From positions 992,001 to 1,056,000 of the forward strand of contig NZ_LN901324.1 of NCBI RefSeq assembly GCF_001465875.1: a stretch of DNA of 64,000 nt. The letters are read 5' to 3'. The notes below the pieces were generated by a model. It did not search any database and was not told the origin of the DNA. It saw nothing but the letters and a program-made list of their open reading frames with translations. The DNA is from Legionella saoudiensis. Its GTDB lineage: Bacteria; Pseudomonadota; Gammaproteobacteria; Legionellales; Legionellaceae. Below, piece by piece: positions 27,349 to 38,593 of this stretch. The translations under genes and the position numbers were made by a program. Positions within the stretch are counted from its first letter, which is position 1. Each line of letters starts with the position of its first letter.

Positions 27349-27513
27349 AATTGTTCCTTTTTTGTTGGTTGAGCTCTCTTGCTCAACAATCAATTTCTGC
27401 AATAAGTACAGCTTAACTTATTCGCACCGTAGTTGAGTACATACCCCGACTTACGTTGCTGGACTTTATTTATACGTAAGTGTTTACGTAATGGCGTCTG
27501 CATTCACCCTGAT

Positions 27514-27583
27514 GTAGGCTGGGCTATAAAGCCAGCATCGAAGATAAGCACAAACAATTGCTGGGCTTTATAGCCCAGCCTAC
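27514..27583. repeat. Long inverted repeat in the rpsA-lapA gap
   Basis: Arms 27514-27537 and 27559-27583 match 24 of 25 positions (one extra G); each arm contains GGCTGGGCTATAAAGCC or its complement. The ~21-nt loop is AT-rich. Each arm also has its own small palindrome (GGGCTATAAAGCC), so two small hairpins or one large one can form. The surrounding 400-bp gap also holds a TACGTAAGTGTTTACGTA palindrome (27473-27490) and a trace of the REP-type sequence near 27611-27641. Confidence 0.8.
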
Positions 27584-27698
27584 TAAGCATTTACAGGGTA
27601 TATAAACTCCTTATTGCGAGCCTTGCGCCGTAATGACAGTAGCTCTTTGCAATTTAAACATACCTTGTAAAAACTTACATTAATTCTTCGGAAAAAAT

Positions 27699-27726
27699 AA
27701 AAAGCGTAGATAAATCTACGCTTTTT
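27699..27726. terminator. Intrinsic terminator after rpsA
   Basis: AAAAAGCGTAGA (27699-27710) pairs perfectly with TCTACGCTTTTT (27715-27726) across a TAAA loop. It lies 22 bases past the rpsA stop on the minus strand, with a T-run in that direction. It separates rpsA from lapA transcription. Confidence 0.88.
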
Positions 27727-27748
27727 AACTTATTACTTAAGAAGGAAA

Positions 27749-29428
27749 CTACTCCCCTTCTTTGCTTGCCATTTTCTCTTTAAGCAAATCGCCTAAAGTA
27801 GTTGTAGAAGCACCTTCTGTTCTAGAATACTTCTTAATAGCATCAGCTTCATCTTGAGCATCTTTCGCTTTCACAGAAAGAGAAATTGAACGGTTTTTGC
27901 GGTCAACATTGATGATTTTCGCTTCGATTTCATCACCTTCTTTGACAACAGTTGTTGCATCGTCAACACGCTCGTCAGACAATTCGCTAGCACGGATTGT
28001 ACCAACAATATCATCAGCCAACGAAACCGTAACAGTTTTTGCATCTACTGCTGTTACTTTACCTTTAACGATGGCACCTTTAGTAAACTCGTCAACATAG
28101 CTAGTGAAGTTATCACCTTCTAATTGTTTCAAGCCTAAAGAAATACGCTCACGCTCTGGATCAATTGCAAGGATAACAGCTTCTAATTCTTGACCTTTCT
28201 TAAACTGTTTCACTGCTTCTTCGCCAGGAACAGTCCAGGAAATATCAGATAGATGAACTAAACCATCAATCTCACCATCTAATCCGATGAAAATACCGAA
28301 GTCAGTAATAGAACGAATCTTACCAGTTACTTTTTGGCCTTTAGAGTGCGTAGCAGCAAATTGTTGCCATGGATTGCCAACGCATTGTTTCATACCTAAA
28401 GAAATACGACGGCGCTCTTCATCAATTTCAAGAACCATTACATCAACGATATCGCCCATAGACACAACTTTGCTTGGGTGAACGTTTTTGTTAGTCCAAT
28501 CCATTTCAGACATGTGAACTAGACCTTCAACGCCTTCTTCAATTTCAACAAAGCAACCGTAATCAGTAATGTTAGTAACTTTACCTTGTAATTTCTTATG
28601 TAAAGGATAACGCTCAACCAGGTCAACCCAGGGATCGTTTCCTAATTGTTTCATACCTAAAGAAACACGATTTCTTTCGCTATCAAAACTTAATACTTTA
28701 ACTTTAACGTCTTGACCAACTGACAATACTTCACTTGGGTGCTTCACACGCTTCCAAGAAATATCAGTGATATGGAGCAAGCCATCTATGCCGCCCAAGT
28801 CAATGAATGCACCGTAGTCAGTAAGGTTCTTAACGATACCATGAAGCTCTTGGCCATCATGTAATGATTCAAGCAAGGCTTGTCTGTCAGCACTGCTTTC
28901 CTCTTCAACAACTGCACGTCGAGAAACAACAATGTTATTGCGCTTTAAGTCCATCTTAATTACTTTGAACTCTAGCTCTTTGCCTTCCAGGTAAGAAGGA
29001 TCTCTTACAGGTCTAACATCTACTAATGAACCAGGTAAGAATGCGCGGATTGTACCAATTTCAACGGTGAAACCACCTTTAACTTTACCGGAAATAAGAC
29101 CAGTAACAGTTTCGTTGTTTTCGTGAGACTTAGATAGTTTGCGCCATGCTTCTTGACGTTTTGCTTTTTCTCTTGAAAGGAGCGTTTCGCCGTAGCCATC
29201 TTCAACTGAATCCAATGCTACTTCGACAGTATCGCCTAGGCTAACTTCCAGTGCTCCGTCTTTGTCGTAAAACTCTTCTACGGCAACAATACCTTCGGAC
29301 TTAAGTCCAGCATTTAAAATGACATAATCATCATCAATACCTATAACTTTAGCAGTGATAATGGCACCAGGATAAAATTGAGCACCAGCAATACTTTGCT
29401 CAAACAATTCTTTGAAACTTTCAGACAT
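27749..29428 (-). CDS. rpsA: 30S ribosomal protein S1
   Basis: Essential mRNA-binding protein of the small subunit. At 559 aa it has the six S1 (OB-fold) repeats of proteobacterial S1; repeats 3-5 show the regular sequences [47 protein letters not shown] and [24 protein letters not shown] about 86-87 residues apart. I start at [11 protein letters not shown] (29428), which matches the S1 N-terminus; upstream in-frame sequence is leader. It follows cmk, the conserved cmk-rpsA order. A strong terminator comes after it. Confidence 0.96.
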   Translation of the reverse strand: MSESFKELFEQSIAGAQFYPGAIITAKVIGIDDDYVILNAGLKSEGIVAVEEFYDKDGALEVSLGDTVEVALDSVEDGYGETLLSREKAKRQEAWRKLSKSHENNETVTGLISGKVKGGFTVEIGTIRAFLPGSLVDVRPVRDPSYLEGKELEFKVIKMDLKRNNIVVSRRAVVEEESSADRQALLESLHDGQELHGIVKNLTDYGAFIDLGGIDGLLHITDISWKRVKHPSEVLSVGQDVKVKVLSFDSERNRVSLGMKQLGNDPWVDLVERYPLHKKLQGKVTNITDYGCFVEIEEGVEGLVHMSEMDWTNKNVHPSKVVSMGDIVDVMVLEIDEERRRISLGMKQCVGNPWQQFAATHSKGQKVTGKIRSITDFGIFIGLDGEIDGLVHLSDISWTVPGEEAVKQFKKGQELEAVILAIDPERERISLGLKQLEGDNFTSYVDEFTKGAIVKGKVTAVDAKTVTVSLADDIVGTIRASELSDERVDDATTVVKEGDEIEAKIINVDRKNRSISLSVKAKDAQDEADAIKKYSRTEGASTTTLGDLLKEKMASKEGE

Positions 29429-29556
29429 GTTAATAAACTCTTTAGTAAAAAAATGAAAGCATGAGTCCCACTCAGCCTTCCCCCCTAAAACTGAGCTCGT
29501 CTTCGTCCTTACCGTCTTATTAATCACTAAGATAGCAAACGAGAACAGGCCCTTAC

Positions 29557-30246
29557 TTAAACATTATTCAAACGTTCATCTATTAATTTTAATACAGTAT
29601 TGAACACTTGTACAATGGTTAATCTTGTTGTATCAATTTGCACTGCATCCTCTGCAGGCTTCAATGGTGCGTGAGTACGTGCAGTATCCCTTGTATCACG
29701 TTTAACCAATTCTTCTACAACCTGCGCGAGGCTAACATTATTTCCTTTTTCTTTCAACTGTAAATACCGTCTATTTGCTCTTTCTTGTTCATCTGCATAC
29801 AAAAAGATCTTTAAAACAGCATCAGGAAATACCACTGTGCCCATATCACGCCCATCAGTAACTAAACCAGGAAGCTGTGCAAAATCACGTTGACGCTCTA
29901 ATAATGCTAAGCGTACCTCTGGAATTGCAGCAATTTTTGAAGCATCTTGCCCACACTGTTCGCTGCGAATAGCCGTACTTACATCTTCATTATTTAAAAT
30001 AACCAAGGATATGTTCTCCTCAGAAGATTCAAAACGTAAATTTAAGGTACGTGCTAGTTCTGTAATTTGATTGACGTCCTGGAAATCAATATTATTTTTC
30101 CGAATGGCATAAGCTAAAACTCGATAAATCGCACCACTATCGAGCATATTCCATTGTAAATGCTTGGCAAGCAAATGGCATAAAGTCCCTTTACCAGTCC
30201 CACTGGGACCATCAAGAGTAATTACGGGGATTTTTTTATCGTACAT
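29557..30246 (-). CDS. cmk: Cytidylate kinase
   Basis: Phosphorylates CMP/dCMP. The 229-aa product has the P-loop GPSGTGKGT near the N-terminus, [13 protein letters not shown] for CMP binding, the [11 protein letters not shown] segment and the [13 protein letters not shown] lid. The length is normal. Its ATG lies inside the 3' end of aroA (11-bp overlap), so it is translated from the aroA message. The 128-bp gap before rpsA probably provides an independent rpsA promoter and leader. Confidence 0.95.
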   Translation of the reverse strand: MYDKKIPVITLDGPSGTGKGTLCHLLAKHLQWNMLDSGAIYRVLAYAIRKNNIDFQDVNQITELARTLNLRFESSEENISLVILNNEDVSTAIRSEQCGQDASKIAAIPEVRLALLERQRDFAQLPGLVTDGRDMGTVVFPDAVLKIFLYADEQERANRRYLQLKEKGNNVSLAQVVEELVKRDTRDTARTHAPLKPAEDAVQIDTTRLTIVQVFNTVLKLIDERLNNV

Positions 30247-31555
30247 GTTCAGCTACTTCCTCTAATTGAAGTTGAAGTTCTTTTGCTGTTGCAACAAATA
30301 ATGGGAATGAAGTGGCCACATTGGCACAATTTTCCACAATTACTGGTGCTGAGGCGACTGCTCCTGCAATTGCAAAAGACATCGCGATACGATGATCACC
30401 TAAACTATCCACTGTCCCGCCTTGTAGTTTACCTCCTTCTATTAAAGCACCATCTTCTAGCGCTTGGGCTTTAATTCCTAATTGATTTAATCCCTCAATC
30501 ATCGCAGCAATGCGATCACTCTCTTTGAAGCGTAGTTCTTTTGCGCCGTGTAACGTAGTTTGGCCCTGAGCACATGCCGCAGCAATAAAAATAATAGGAA
30601 ATTCATCGATTGCTAACGGAACAAGTGTCGGTGAAATATCTATGCCCTGCAAAGAAGAGTATTGCACACGAATATCCGCGACCTGCTCTTCTCCCTGCTG
30701 GCGCTGATTTAAAAGAGTAATATTTGCACCCATCTCTAAAAGAATATGTAAAATGCCTGTACGTGTCTCATTAATGCCTACATTACGAATAATAAGATCG
30801 GAATCCGGAATAATCGTTGCAGCAACAATAAAGAAGGCTGCAGAAGAAATATCACCAGGGACAAAAATCTCTGTAGCCATGCACTCACTTTTTGAATCAA
30901 GGGTGATGGAGTTATCTTTACGAGATATTGGATAGGAAAAACTTTCTAACATGAGTTCCGTATGATTACGACTAATACCCGTTTCAGTAACCGTTGTTTC
31001 CCCTTCTGCATAAAGGCCAGCTAGTAAAATGCAAGACTTCACTTGGGCGCTCGCCTCAGGCATTACATAATTAATACCCTTCAGCTTTTTTCCCCCTTTA
31101 ATGCGAATCGGCGGTTTGCCATCAACTGTAGATATATCTGCTCCCATTTGCATTAAAGGCTTACTAATACGCAGCATAGGACGTTTCATCAAACTTTCAT
31201 CACCAATTAGCTCGCTATCAAAGTCCTGAGCGGCCAATAATCCAGCCAATAAACGCATGCTCGTACCAGAATTTCCACAATCAATGACCTGTTCAGGCTT
31301 CTTTAACCCATGTTTGCCTACACCATAAATAATAACTTGTTGCTCATCAGGACCTTCAATTTGTACCCCCATGGCTTGAAAAGCACGAAGGGTAGCCATG
31401 CAATCCTCACCATCAAGGAACCCATTAATGATGGTAGTCCCTTTGGCAAGAGCACCAAATATTATAGAGCGATGAGAAATTGATTTATCTCCAGGAACAC
31501 GGATTTCACCGGTTATTGCATGCGATGGCTTACTAAGTAAATTAATTCTTTTCAC
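30236..31555 (-). CDS. aroA: 3-phosphoshikimate 1-carboxyvinyltransferase (EPSP synthase), class II type
   Basis: Sixth step of the shikimate pathway. The 439-aa product shows the class II motif set: GDKS (residues 22-25), GNSGT (94-98), SAQVK (169-173), RNHTE (196-200) and NETR in GINETRTG. It also has DFDSELIGDESLMKRPM, close to the Agrobacterium CP4 enzyme, rather than the NAGTAMRPL form of E. coli AroA. Unlike CP4, the loop keeps Gly (GNSGT rather than GNAAT). The start is GTG at 31555, overlapping serC by GTGA. It sits between serC and cmk as in many proteobacteria. Confidence 0.95.
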   Translation of the reverse strand: MKRINLLSKPSHAITGEIRVPGDKSISHRSIIFGALAKGTTIINGFLDGEDCMATLRAFQAMGVQIEGPDEQQVIIYGVGKHGLKKPEQVIDCGNSGTSMRLLAGLLAAQDFDSELIGDESLMKRPMLRISKPLMQMGADISTVDGKPPIRIKGGKKLKGINYVMPEASAQVKSCILLAGLYAEGETTVTETGISRNHTELMLESFSYPISRKDNSITLDSKSECMATEIFVPGDISSAAFFIVAATIIPDSDLIIRNVGINETRTGILHILLEMGANITLLNQRQQGEEQVADIRVQYSSLQGIDISPTLVPLAIDEFPIIFIAAACAQGQTTLHGAKELRFKESDRIAAMIEGLNQLGIKAQALEDGALIEGGKLQGGTVDSLGDHRIAMSFAIAGAVASAPVIVENCANVATSFPLFVATAKELQLQLEEVAEHVR

Positions 31556-32643
31556 GAGCAGTTTTTCCTTGCAAATTCAGACATAAACTCAATTAACGCA
31601 TCCACACCAGACATTGGCATAGCATTATAAAGACTAGCACGAATCCCACCTACAAAACGGTGCCCTTTTAAGGCACTTAAACCATACAGTTGTGCTTGAT
31701 GTATAAATTGCTCCTCAAGGGAAGGATTCTTTAATGAGAAACAGATATTCATAATTGAGCGTGCTTCTTTATCTACATGAGTAGTATAAAAATCATTTGC
31801 ATCTAAATACTGATATAATTTAGCTGCTTTCTTACAATTTATTTCATACAGAGCATCAATCCCGCCCTGCGCTTTTACCCAATCAAACATTTTGGCCGCT
31901 AAATAACAATTAAAAACCGGCGGTGTTGCATACAGAGAATGCTGCTCCGTTTGGAACTTATAATCAAACATCGTAGGGACAGTTGGATTGGGAACTTTTG
32001 CTAATAAATCATCACGAATAATTACTACTGTTAAACCTGCATTGGCAATATTTTTTTGAGCACCTGCAAAAACCAACCCGTAATCGCGAATATTTATGGG
32101 CTCACTGAGTAAGCAGGAAGTCATGTCCGCAACTAGGGTAAGCCCATTAATCCTTGGCACAAATGGAAAACGAACCCCATTGATGGTTTCGTTGGGCGTG
32201 TAATACAAATAACTGGTATTTTCCTTTAATTCCCAACACTTAGGCTCGGGAATGGATTTGTAGCCATTTGCCTCATCGCTTGCTACACAATATGCTTTTT
32301 TTAATCGTTGCGCCTCAAGAAGTGCGATATGCGACCAAATTCCCGTATCCAAGTAACCCGCTTGTTCATCTGGATGCAAAAAATTCATTGGAATCATGGC
32401 AAACTGCGTGCGCGCAGCACCACCTAAAAATAGAACATGATAGTTTTTTGGTATTCCTAAGAGGTATCTTAGTGTGTGCTCAGCATGTTCTAAAAGAGAC
32501 ATGAATTCTGGAGTTCGATGGCCAATCTCTAAGATGGACATCCCCGTATTATTCCAATCAAGAAGTTCTTCCTGAGCCTCTTTTAACAGAGGCTCAGGAA
32601 GCATTGCAGGACCTGCACCGAAATTATAGGTCCTGGCTGTCAT
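31552..32643 (-). CDS. serC: Phosphoserine aminotransferase SerC
   Basis: PLP enzyme for serine (and pyridoxal phosphate) synthesis. The 363-aa product begins [19 protein letters not shown] and has [23 protein letters not shown] and the PLP Lys in [12 protein letters not shown], then [18 protein letters not shown] chose ATG 32643 by homology. Two more in-frame ATGs (32646, 32652) precede it and none has a clear ribosome site. The start lies inside the gyrA 3' end (20-bp overlap). pheA and hisC, often found between serC and aroA in related genomes, are absent; serC and aroA overlap directly. Confidence 0.94.
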   Translation of the reverse strand: MTARTYNFGAGPAMLPEPLLKEAQEELLDWNNTGMSILEIGHRTPEFMSLLEHAEHTLRYLLGIPKNYHVLFLGGAARTQFAMIPMNFLHPDEQAGYLDTGIWSHIALLEAQRLKKAYCVASDEANGYKSIPEPKCWELKENTSYLYYTPNETINGVRFPFVPRINGLTLVADMTSCLLSEPINIRDYGLVFAGAQKNIANAGLTVVIIRDDLLAKVPNPTVPTMFDYKFQTEQHSLYATPPVFNCYLAAKMFDWVKAQGGIDALYEINCKKAAKLYQYLDANDFYTTHVDKEARSIMNICFSLKNPSLEEQFIHQAQLYGLSALKGHRFVGGIRASLYNAMPMSGVDALIEFMSEFARKNCS

Positions 32644-35245
32644 CATGATCATCGTTGTTTTCGATTTCTAATGAACTGCCCTCATCAAGATTATCCTCTA
32701 GATCTTCAGGACCTTCACCTAAATCTTCAATTTTTTGCATACCAACAACTGACTCTCCAGAGCTGACATTAATTAAACGAACACCTTGGGTATTTCTACC
32801 GATAATTGATAATTCATTAACTCGGAAACGGACTAAAGTTCCTTTATCAGTAATCAACATCGCTTCGTCATTATCATTCACCTGAACAGAACGAACAACC
32901 TTACCATTACGCTCGGTTACTTGAATGGAAATAACGCCCTGACCACCACGTCCAGAAACACGATACTCTTCAATAGCGGTACGTTTTCCATAACCATTTT
33001 CGGTTGCAGTTAGGATGGTTCCATTAGGATGAGCAACAATTAACGAAATTACAGATTGATCCTCTTCAATACGAATACCGCGCACTCCACGAGCAGTCCG
33101 TCCAGTAGGTCTTACTTTAGATTCGTCAAAGCGAATGACCTTACCTGTATCTGTAAATAACATGATGTCCTTCGTACCATCCGTAATGTCAACACCAACC
33201 AAGCGATCATTTTCCTCTAAATCGATCGCGATAATTCCATTAGAACGTGGCCGGCTAAAGGCATCCAGTGGAACCTTTTTCACAGTACCATTACGTGTTG
33301 CCATAAAGACATAAAAACCTTCCTGATAGGCTCGAACGGGCAACATGGCATTAATTTCCTCGCCTTCTGCCAAGGGAAGAATGTTAATAATTGGTCGGCC
33401 TCGTGAAATACGGCTTGCTAAAGGCAGCTGATAAGCCTTCAACCAGTACAACTTACCGTGGTTTGAGAAACACAGCAAAGTATCATGAGTGCTGGCAATC
33501 ACTAAACGTGAAACAAAATCTTCATCTTTAACATTTGTTGCTGATTTACCTTTACCGCCACGGCGTTGTGCTTGATAAGCGCTTAAAGGCTGATATTTCA
33601 CATAGCCTTGATGCGATAAAGTAACTACCACATCTTCTTCAGTGATTAAATCTTCAATCGTTAAGTCTTCTTGCGACGCTGTAATTTCTGTGCGTCGCTC
33701 ATCGCCAAATTGAACTTTAATATCAATTAATTCATCACGAATCACTTGCATTAATCGTTCAGGAGAAGCCAAGATGTCGAGTAATTCTTTAATTAACTTT
33801 AATAACTCTTCAAATTCATTAAGAATTTTGTCTTGTTCTAAAGCTGTCAAACGATGTAAACGTAACTCAAGAATCGCTTGCGCCTGAGCTTCTGATAACT
33901 TATAGCCTGTAACATTTAAGCCAAATTCGTCAGGTAAATCATCTGGTCTAGATGCATCAGAACCGGCACGCTCCAGCATTGATTTAACCATACCAGGCTG
34001 CCACTCCCTGGCTAATAAGGAAGCTTTTGCATCTTGTGGAGTTGGCGACTGTTTAATCAACGCGATCATCTCATCGATATTAGCTAACGCAATACCTAAA
34101 CCTTCTAATAAATGAGCACGAGCCCTTGCCTTTTTCAAATCAAATAAGGTTCTACGAGTGACTACTTCGCGACGGTGCCTGATGAAGTATTCAAGAATTT
34201 CTTTTAAGTTTAATGTGCGTGGTTGACCATCGACCAGGGCCACCATGTTAATACCAAATACGTTTTGCATTTGGGTATGAGCAAATAAGTTGTTGAGAAT
34301 AACATCTGCAACTTCGTTACGTTTCAGCTCGATAACAACCCGCATGCCCTGCTTATCCGACTCATCACGAAGCCCAGAAATCCCTTCGATTTTCTTATCA
34401 CGCACTAATTCAGCAATACGCTCCACTAAGCGCGCTTTGTTTACCTGATAAGGTAACTCATGAATAATAATAGCTTGGCGCCCAGTATCTTCATCCGTTT
34501 CGATTTCGGTGCGAGCACGAATAACTACCCGTCCTTTACCCGTCCGATAACCTTGGATAATTCCCGCTCTACCATTAATAATCGCGGCAGTTGGAAAATC
34601 TGGTCCAGGAATAATTTCCATGATTTCATCCAGACTTAATTCAGGATTATCAACCAGAGCAACACAGGCATTAATTACTTCAGTTAAATTATGCGGAGGA
34701 ATATTCGTTGCCATCCCAACGGCAATACCTGAAGAACCGTTCACTAATAAATTAGGTACACGTGAAGGTAAAACTAATGGAGCAAACTCAGTCTCGTCAT
34801 AGTTTGGGCTAAAATCTACAGTTTCTTTTTCTAAGTCAGCAAGTAAAGCGTGTGCTACTTTTGACATTCTTACTTCGGTATAACGCATTGCCGCAGGGGA
34901 ATCACCATCAACCGACCCGAAGTTACCTTGACCATCTACCAAAAGATAACGCATTGAAAATGGTTGAGCCATACGTACAATCGTATCGTAAACTGCTGTG
35001 TCACCATGTGGGTGGTATTTACCGATAACATCCCCTACCACACGAGCAGATTTCTTGTAGGGCTTGTTCCAATCATTCCCTAATTCACTCATTGCATAAA
35101 GCACACGACGGTGAACGGGTTTTAATCCATCACGCACGTCAGGCAAAGCCCGACCTACGATAACGCTCATCGCATAATCCAAATAGGATTGCTTTAATTC
35201 GTCTTCAATATTAACTGGCAAGACTTCTTTAGCTAGATAAACCAT
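32624..35245 (-). CDS. gyrA: DNA gyrase subunit A
   Basis: Type II topoisomerase subunit that cleaves and rejoins DNA. The 873-aa product has the catalytic Tyr at about residue 122 (AMRYTEVRM), the quinolone region [15 protein letters not shown] with Thr83 and Asp87, and the GyrA-box QRRGGKGK before a six-bladed C-terminal beta-pinwheel. The tail is very acidic (from about 840). Thr83/Asp87 is, from memory, the usual wild-type state in Legionella, so no resistance change is implied. It is first of the gyrA-serC-aroA-cmk run. Confidence 0.97.
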   Translation of the reverse strand: MVYLAKEVLPVNIEDELKQSYLDYAMSVIVGRALPDVRDGLKPVHRRVLYAMSELGNDWNKPYKKSARVVGDVIGKYHPHGDTAVYDTIVRMAQPFSMRYLLVDGQGNFGSVDGDSPAAMRYTEVRMSKVAHALLADLEKETVDFSPNYDETEFAPLVLPSRVPNLLVNGSSGIAVGMATNIPPHNLTEVINACVALVDNPELSLDEIMEIIPGPDFPTAAIINGRAGIIQGYRTGKGRVVIRARTEIETDEDTGRQAIIIHELPYQVNKARLVERIAELVRDKKIEGISGLRDESDKQGMRVVIELKRNEVADVILNNLFAHTQMQNVFGINMVALVDGQPRTLNLKEILEYFIRHRREVVTRRTLFDLKKARARAHLLEGLGIALANIDEMIALIKQSPTPQDAKASLLAREWQPGMVKSMLERAGSDASRPDDLPDEFGLNVTGYKLSEAQAQAILELRLHRLTALEQDKILNEFEELLKLIKELLDILASPERLMQVIRDELIDIKVQFGDERRTEITASQEDLTIEDLITEEDVVVTLSHQGYVKYQPLSAYQAQRRGGKGKSATNVKDEDFVSRLVIASTHDTLLCFSNHGKLYWLKAYQLPLASRISRGRPIINILPLAEGEEINAMLPVRAYQEGFYVFMATRNGTVKKVPLDAFSRPRSNGIIAIDLEENDRLVGVDITDGTKDIMLFTDTGKVIRFDESKVRPTGRTARGVRGIRIEEDQSVISLIVAHPNGTILTATENGYGKRTAIEEYRVSGRGGQGVISIQVTERNGKVVRSVQVNDNDEAMLITDKGTLVRFRVNELSIIGRNTQGVRLINVSSGESVVGMQKIEDLGEGPEDLEDNLDEGSSLEIENNDDHDDSQDL

Positions 35246-35691
35246 GGTCTGGATGTATCCTTATGATAAATTCTGCGGTAAAGGATAACATACCGTAGGA
35301 GGTAATTGAATCAAGGCTCTGAAAAAATGTAAGGGCATACCATTACTTGTAGATAGGCGACAAACATTTAAAGAATTAAAACGATTTTTATGTTGCCTTA
35401 AGCGACCACGGTAAATACCAAGAACATAATTTACTTTTACCCAGGATAGCTAATTTTCAGGCAAATCCAGGCCGCTAAAAATGAAAATATATCCATCGCT
35501 TTTTAGACTCTTTTTTTAAAGAAAATAAGGAATTTCCTTAATAAAATAAATTAATTACCCTTTTCCCTGTCATTATTTAGAAATCTCGACCATAATATTG
35601 GATTAGTAGGTTTAAATTGACTGCACGTGCTAATTTTGTATATAGTGCCGCGCACAATGAAAAATTAAGATGCTTAGAAACAGGAGAAGCA
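35246..35691. other. Divergent gyrA/gltA intergenic region
   Basis: 446 bp without a convincing gene. It should contain the gyrA promoter (minus strand) and the gltA leader. A GGTAAA ... TTTACC inverted pair lies near 35410-35442 (AGGTAAATACC region), and the stretch 35510-35575 is very AT-rich. The best promoter match is listed separately at 35617-35644. No RNA gene was recognised. Confidence 0.5.
35617..35644 (+). promoter_or_regulatory. Sigma70-type promoter for gltA
   Basis: TTGACT (35617-35622) and TATATA (35639-35644) are spaced by 16 bases, a near-consensus match. The predicted start near 35651 leaves a ~40-base leader before the gltA ATG. This argues against translation beginning upstream of 35692. 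Confidence 0.6.
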
Positions 35692-36963
35692 ATGACTAAT
35701 AAAACAGCAAAACTTAGCATTGAAGGCCACGAGACATTAGAATTACCAATTTATACACCTACTATGGGTAATGATGTTATTGATATTACTCAATTAGGTT
35801 CAAGTGGTGTCTTTACCTTCGATCAGGGTTTTCTTTCTACAGCATCTTGTGAATCTAAAATCACTTACATTGATGGTGATAACGGTATTTTGCTGTACAG
35901 AGGATATCCAATTGAGCAACTAGCAGAAAAGAAAGATTTCCTTGATGTGTGTTATCTCTTGCTGAATGGTGAATTACCCAATACAGCAGAGAAAAAAGAC
36001 TTTGTGGGTTTAATTAATAACCACACAATGGTACATCAACAAATGTATCAATTCTTAAACGGTTTCCGACGTGATGCGCATCCAATGGCAATCATGGTAG
36101 GAATGGTTGGTGCTTTATCTGCATTTTACCATGACACCATGGACTTAAATAATGCCCAAGACCGTTTTATTTCTGCAATTCGCCTTGTTGCCAAAATGCC
36201 TACGTTAGCAGCTATGAGTTATAAATACTCCACTGGTTTGCCTTACATGTACCCCAAAAACAAAATGTCTTATGCAGAAAACTTTTTACATATGATGTTT
36301 GGCGTACCTTCTGAAGAAATTACTCCAGATCCAGTATTAGTTAGAGCATTAGATACTATTTTTATATTGCACGCGGATCATGAACAAAATGCTTCTACAT
36401 CCACAGTTCGCTTGGCTGGTTCAACTGGCGCGAATCCTTTTGCATGTATTTCTGCTGGTATTGGGGCTTTATGGGGCCCCGCTCATGGTGGCGCAAATGA
36501 AGCATGTTTGAATATGCTTAAAGAGATTGGTGATGTAAGCCGTATTGATCATTATATTAAACGTGCTAAAGATAAAAACGATCCATTCCGATTAATGGGC
36601 TTTGGTCATCGCGTGTACAAGAGTTATGATCCAAGAGCTAAAGTAATGCGTCAAACATGTTACGATGTTTTAGAAGCGGTTGGTGCGAAAGACGAACCCT
36701 TATTTAAACTAGCAATGGAGTTAGAGCGTATTGCTCTTGAAGATGATTACTTCATTGAAAAGAAACTTTATCCAAACGTTGATTTCTATTCAGGCTTAAC
36801 ATTAAGCGCTATAGGTATTCCAACTAACATGTTTACTGTGATCTTTGCTTTGGCAAGAACTGTAGGTTGGATGAGCCACTGGATGGAAATGGTTGCTACT
36901 AAATCAAGAATTGGTAGACCTCGCCAGCTTTATACAGGTGAAACAACACGAGATGTACCTTAG
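35692..36963 (+). CDS. gltA: Citrate synthase (type II, TCA cycle)
   Basis: Condenses acetyl-CoA and oxaloacetate. The 423-aa product has the long N-terminal domain absent from PrpC, with [20 protein letters not shown], and the catalytic residues in [27 protein letters not shown] and [11 protein letters not shown] start at ATG 35692 because AGGAGA lies about five bases upstream; a longer frame runs through the predicted promoter. It is a single gene followed by a palindromic repeat. With prpC in the same window, both citrate-synthase roles are covered. Confidence 0.95.
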   Translation: MTNKTAKLSIEGHETLELPIYTPTMGNDVIDITQLGSSGVFTFDQGFLSTASCESKITYIDGDNGILLYRGYPIEQLAEKKDFLDVCYLLLNGELPNTAEKKDFVGLINNHTMVHQQMYQFLNGFRRDAHPMAIMVGMVGALSAFYHDTMDLNNAQDRFISAIRLVAKMPTLAAMSYKYSTGLPYMYPKNKMSYAENFLHMMFGVPSEEITPDPVLVRALDTIFILHADHEQNASTSTVRLAGSTGANPFACISAGIGALWGPAHGGANEACLNMLKEIGDVSRIDHYIKRAKDKNDPFRLMGFGHRVYKSYDPRAKVMRQTCYDVLEAVGAKDEPLFKLAMELERIALEDDYFIEKKLYPNVDFYSGLTLSAIGIPTNMFTVIFALARTVGWMSHWMEMVATKSRIGRPRQLYTGETTRDVP

Positions 36964-36990
36964 TTTAGTAACCCGATTCAGCACCTAAGC

Positions 36991-37088
36991 CGTCATCCTG
37001 AGACGTTGACGGCGAAGGATCTCCTGACGGTGGCACGAAAGTTAATATGGCCATCGTCAGGAGATCCCTCGCAAGACTCGGGATGACG
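36991..37088. repeat. Palindromic repeat with CGTCATCC ends (single copy)
   Basis: Starts CGTCATCCTGAG and ends CTCGGGATGACG, about 98 bp. Internal arms GGATCTCCTGACG (about 37019) and CGTCAGGAGATCC (about 37054) form a long stem. The ends match those of the three tandem units at 44571-44920. It lies between the convergent ends of gltA and glpK and may act as a bidirectional end structure. Confidence 0.8.
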
Positions 37089-37114
37089 AACTTCTCCGTT
37101 AGCTCAGTTCCCTC

Positions 37115-38593
37115 TTAACGCCTCTTTGATATGCATAGTTTAGCTAATGCTTGCTGCCAACCCTGATAATCTTTCTCCACGATTTCTTTAGCACGTTCAG
37201 GATAAAAACATTGCTCAATAGCCCAAGTAGCGCGCACCTCATCAAGTGATTTAAATACTCCACAACCTAATGCCGCTAACAAGGCAGCTCCTTTCGCTGT
37301 TGTTTCTATATCTTTGGGCTTTTGCACCTGTAATTGGCATTGATCTGCTAAAAACTGTAAAAACCAACGATTCGCGGCCATCCCGCCATCTACACATAAT
37401 AAAGATAAATCGAGAATACTATCTTCACGCATGCAAGCGAGAACGTCTCGTGTTTGATAGCAAACTCCTTCTAAAGCAGCCCGAGCGAAATGGGCTCGCG
37501 TATTGGAAAGGGATAAACCAAACATCGCAGCACCGGGCTCGGATAACCAATGCGGTGCACCTAAACCTGTAAAGGCAGAAACTAAATAAACACCGCCATT
37601 GCTCTCCAAAGAGCAGGCCAAGGCTTCTGTTTCTTCGGCATTGCTAATAATCTTCATCTCATCACGTAACCACTTCACTGTAGTCCCTGCGTGATAAAGA
37701 CTACCTTCTAAACCATAAATGGTTTCACCTTTAATTTTATATGCAATGGTTGTTAGTAATTTATGTTGTGAAAAAACCGGCTTAGGTCCGGTATTAAGCA
37801 ATAAAAATCCTCCTGTTCCATAAGTCGCTTTCACCATCCCAGAGGTAAAACAAGCTTGTCCTACTAGTGCTGCTTGCTGGTCTCCAGCCACTCCGGTAAT
37901 CGGTAATTCAATGCCTAGCCATTGTTTATCAATAACGCCAAAATGACTATCACTAGCATAAACCTCAGGAAGTACTGATTCAGGAATTGCAAACAGTGTT
38001 AATAATGCCTTATCCCATTGTTCTGTTTTAATATTAAAAAGCATCGTTCTTGAAGCATTCGTGACATCAGTCAAATGCCTATGTTCTTTAGTCAAACGCC
38101 AAATAAGAAAGCTATCAATGGTGCCAAATGCCAAATCGCCCTTCTCAGCAAGTTGTTTCGCTTGGGTATTATTTTTTAATAACCAATTAAGTTTAGTTGC
38201 TGAAAAATAAGGGTCTGGAAGTAAACCTGTTTTTTCTTGGATTATCGATGCTTCTGAGGCAAAGGTCTGACAATACTCTGCTGTTCTACGGTCCTGCCAA
38301 ACAATGGCTGGGGCTAAGCAAGCGCCAGTATTTTTGTCCCAGATAACGGTGGTTTCCCTTTGATTAGTAATACCACAAGCAAGAATCGCATCTGGAGGTA
38401 CTTGAGCAACCACATCACGTAACGCAGACAATGTTTTACGCCATATTTCCTCAGGATCATGCTCTACCCAACCTGCTTCAGGATAATATTGTGTTAATGA
38501 ATACTGGCTGCTAGCGATTAACTCGCCGCTTAGGGTATAAATCATAGCACGTGTACTGCTGGTTCCTTGATCAATTGCAAGAAGATAGTTCAT
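37115..38593 (-). CDS. glpK: Glycerol kinase
   Basis: Phosphorylates glycerol to sn-glycerol-3-phosphate. The 492-aa product has the FGGY-kinase phosphate motif AIDQGTSSTRAMIY at the start, GCGITNQRETTVIWDK, PVTGVAGDQQAALVGQ-like ITGVAGDQQAALVGQ, and GLGAPHW with DGGMAANRWFLQ. The length is normal. It is divergent from glpD with only 74 bp between the two starts, so both promoters share that gap. Glycerol is a known carbon source of Legionella inside host cells. No glycerol facilitator gene is seen nearby. Confidence 0.95.
   Translation of the reverse strand: MNYLLAIDQGTSSTRAMIYTLSGELIASSQYSLTQYYPEAGWVEHDPEEIWRKTLSALRDVVAQVPPDAILACGITNQRETTVIWDKNTGACLAPAIVWQDRRTAEYCQTFASEASIIQEKTGLLPDPYFSATKLNWLLKNNTQAKQLAEKGDLAFGTIDSFLIWRLTKEHRHLTDVTNASRTMLFNIKTEQWDKALLTLFAIPESVLPEVYASDSHFGVIDKQWLGIELPITGVAGDQQAALVGQACFTSGMVKATYGTGGFLLLNTGPKPVFSQHKLLTTIAYKIKGETIYGLEGSLYHAGTTVKWLRDEMKIISNAEETEALACSLESNGGVYLVSAFTGLGAPHWLSEPGAAMFGLSLSNTRAHFARAALEGVCYQTRDVLACMREDSILDLSLLCVDGGMAANRWFLQFLADQCQLQVQKPKDIETTAKGAALLAALGCGVFKSLDEVRATWAIEQCFYPERAKEIVEKDYQGWQQALAKLCISKRR

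Noticed and set aside
34980..35010. GyrA Thr83 as a quinolone-resistance change
   Set aside because: From memory Thr83/Asp87 is the normal state in Legionella, so it is not evidence of resistance.
35617..35691. Longer gltA frame beginning with TTG at 35617
   Set aside because: That TTG is the first half of the likely -35 box, and AGGAGA precedes the ATG at 35692.
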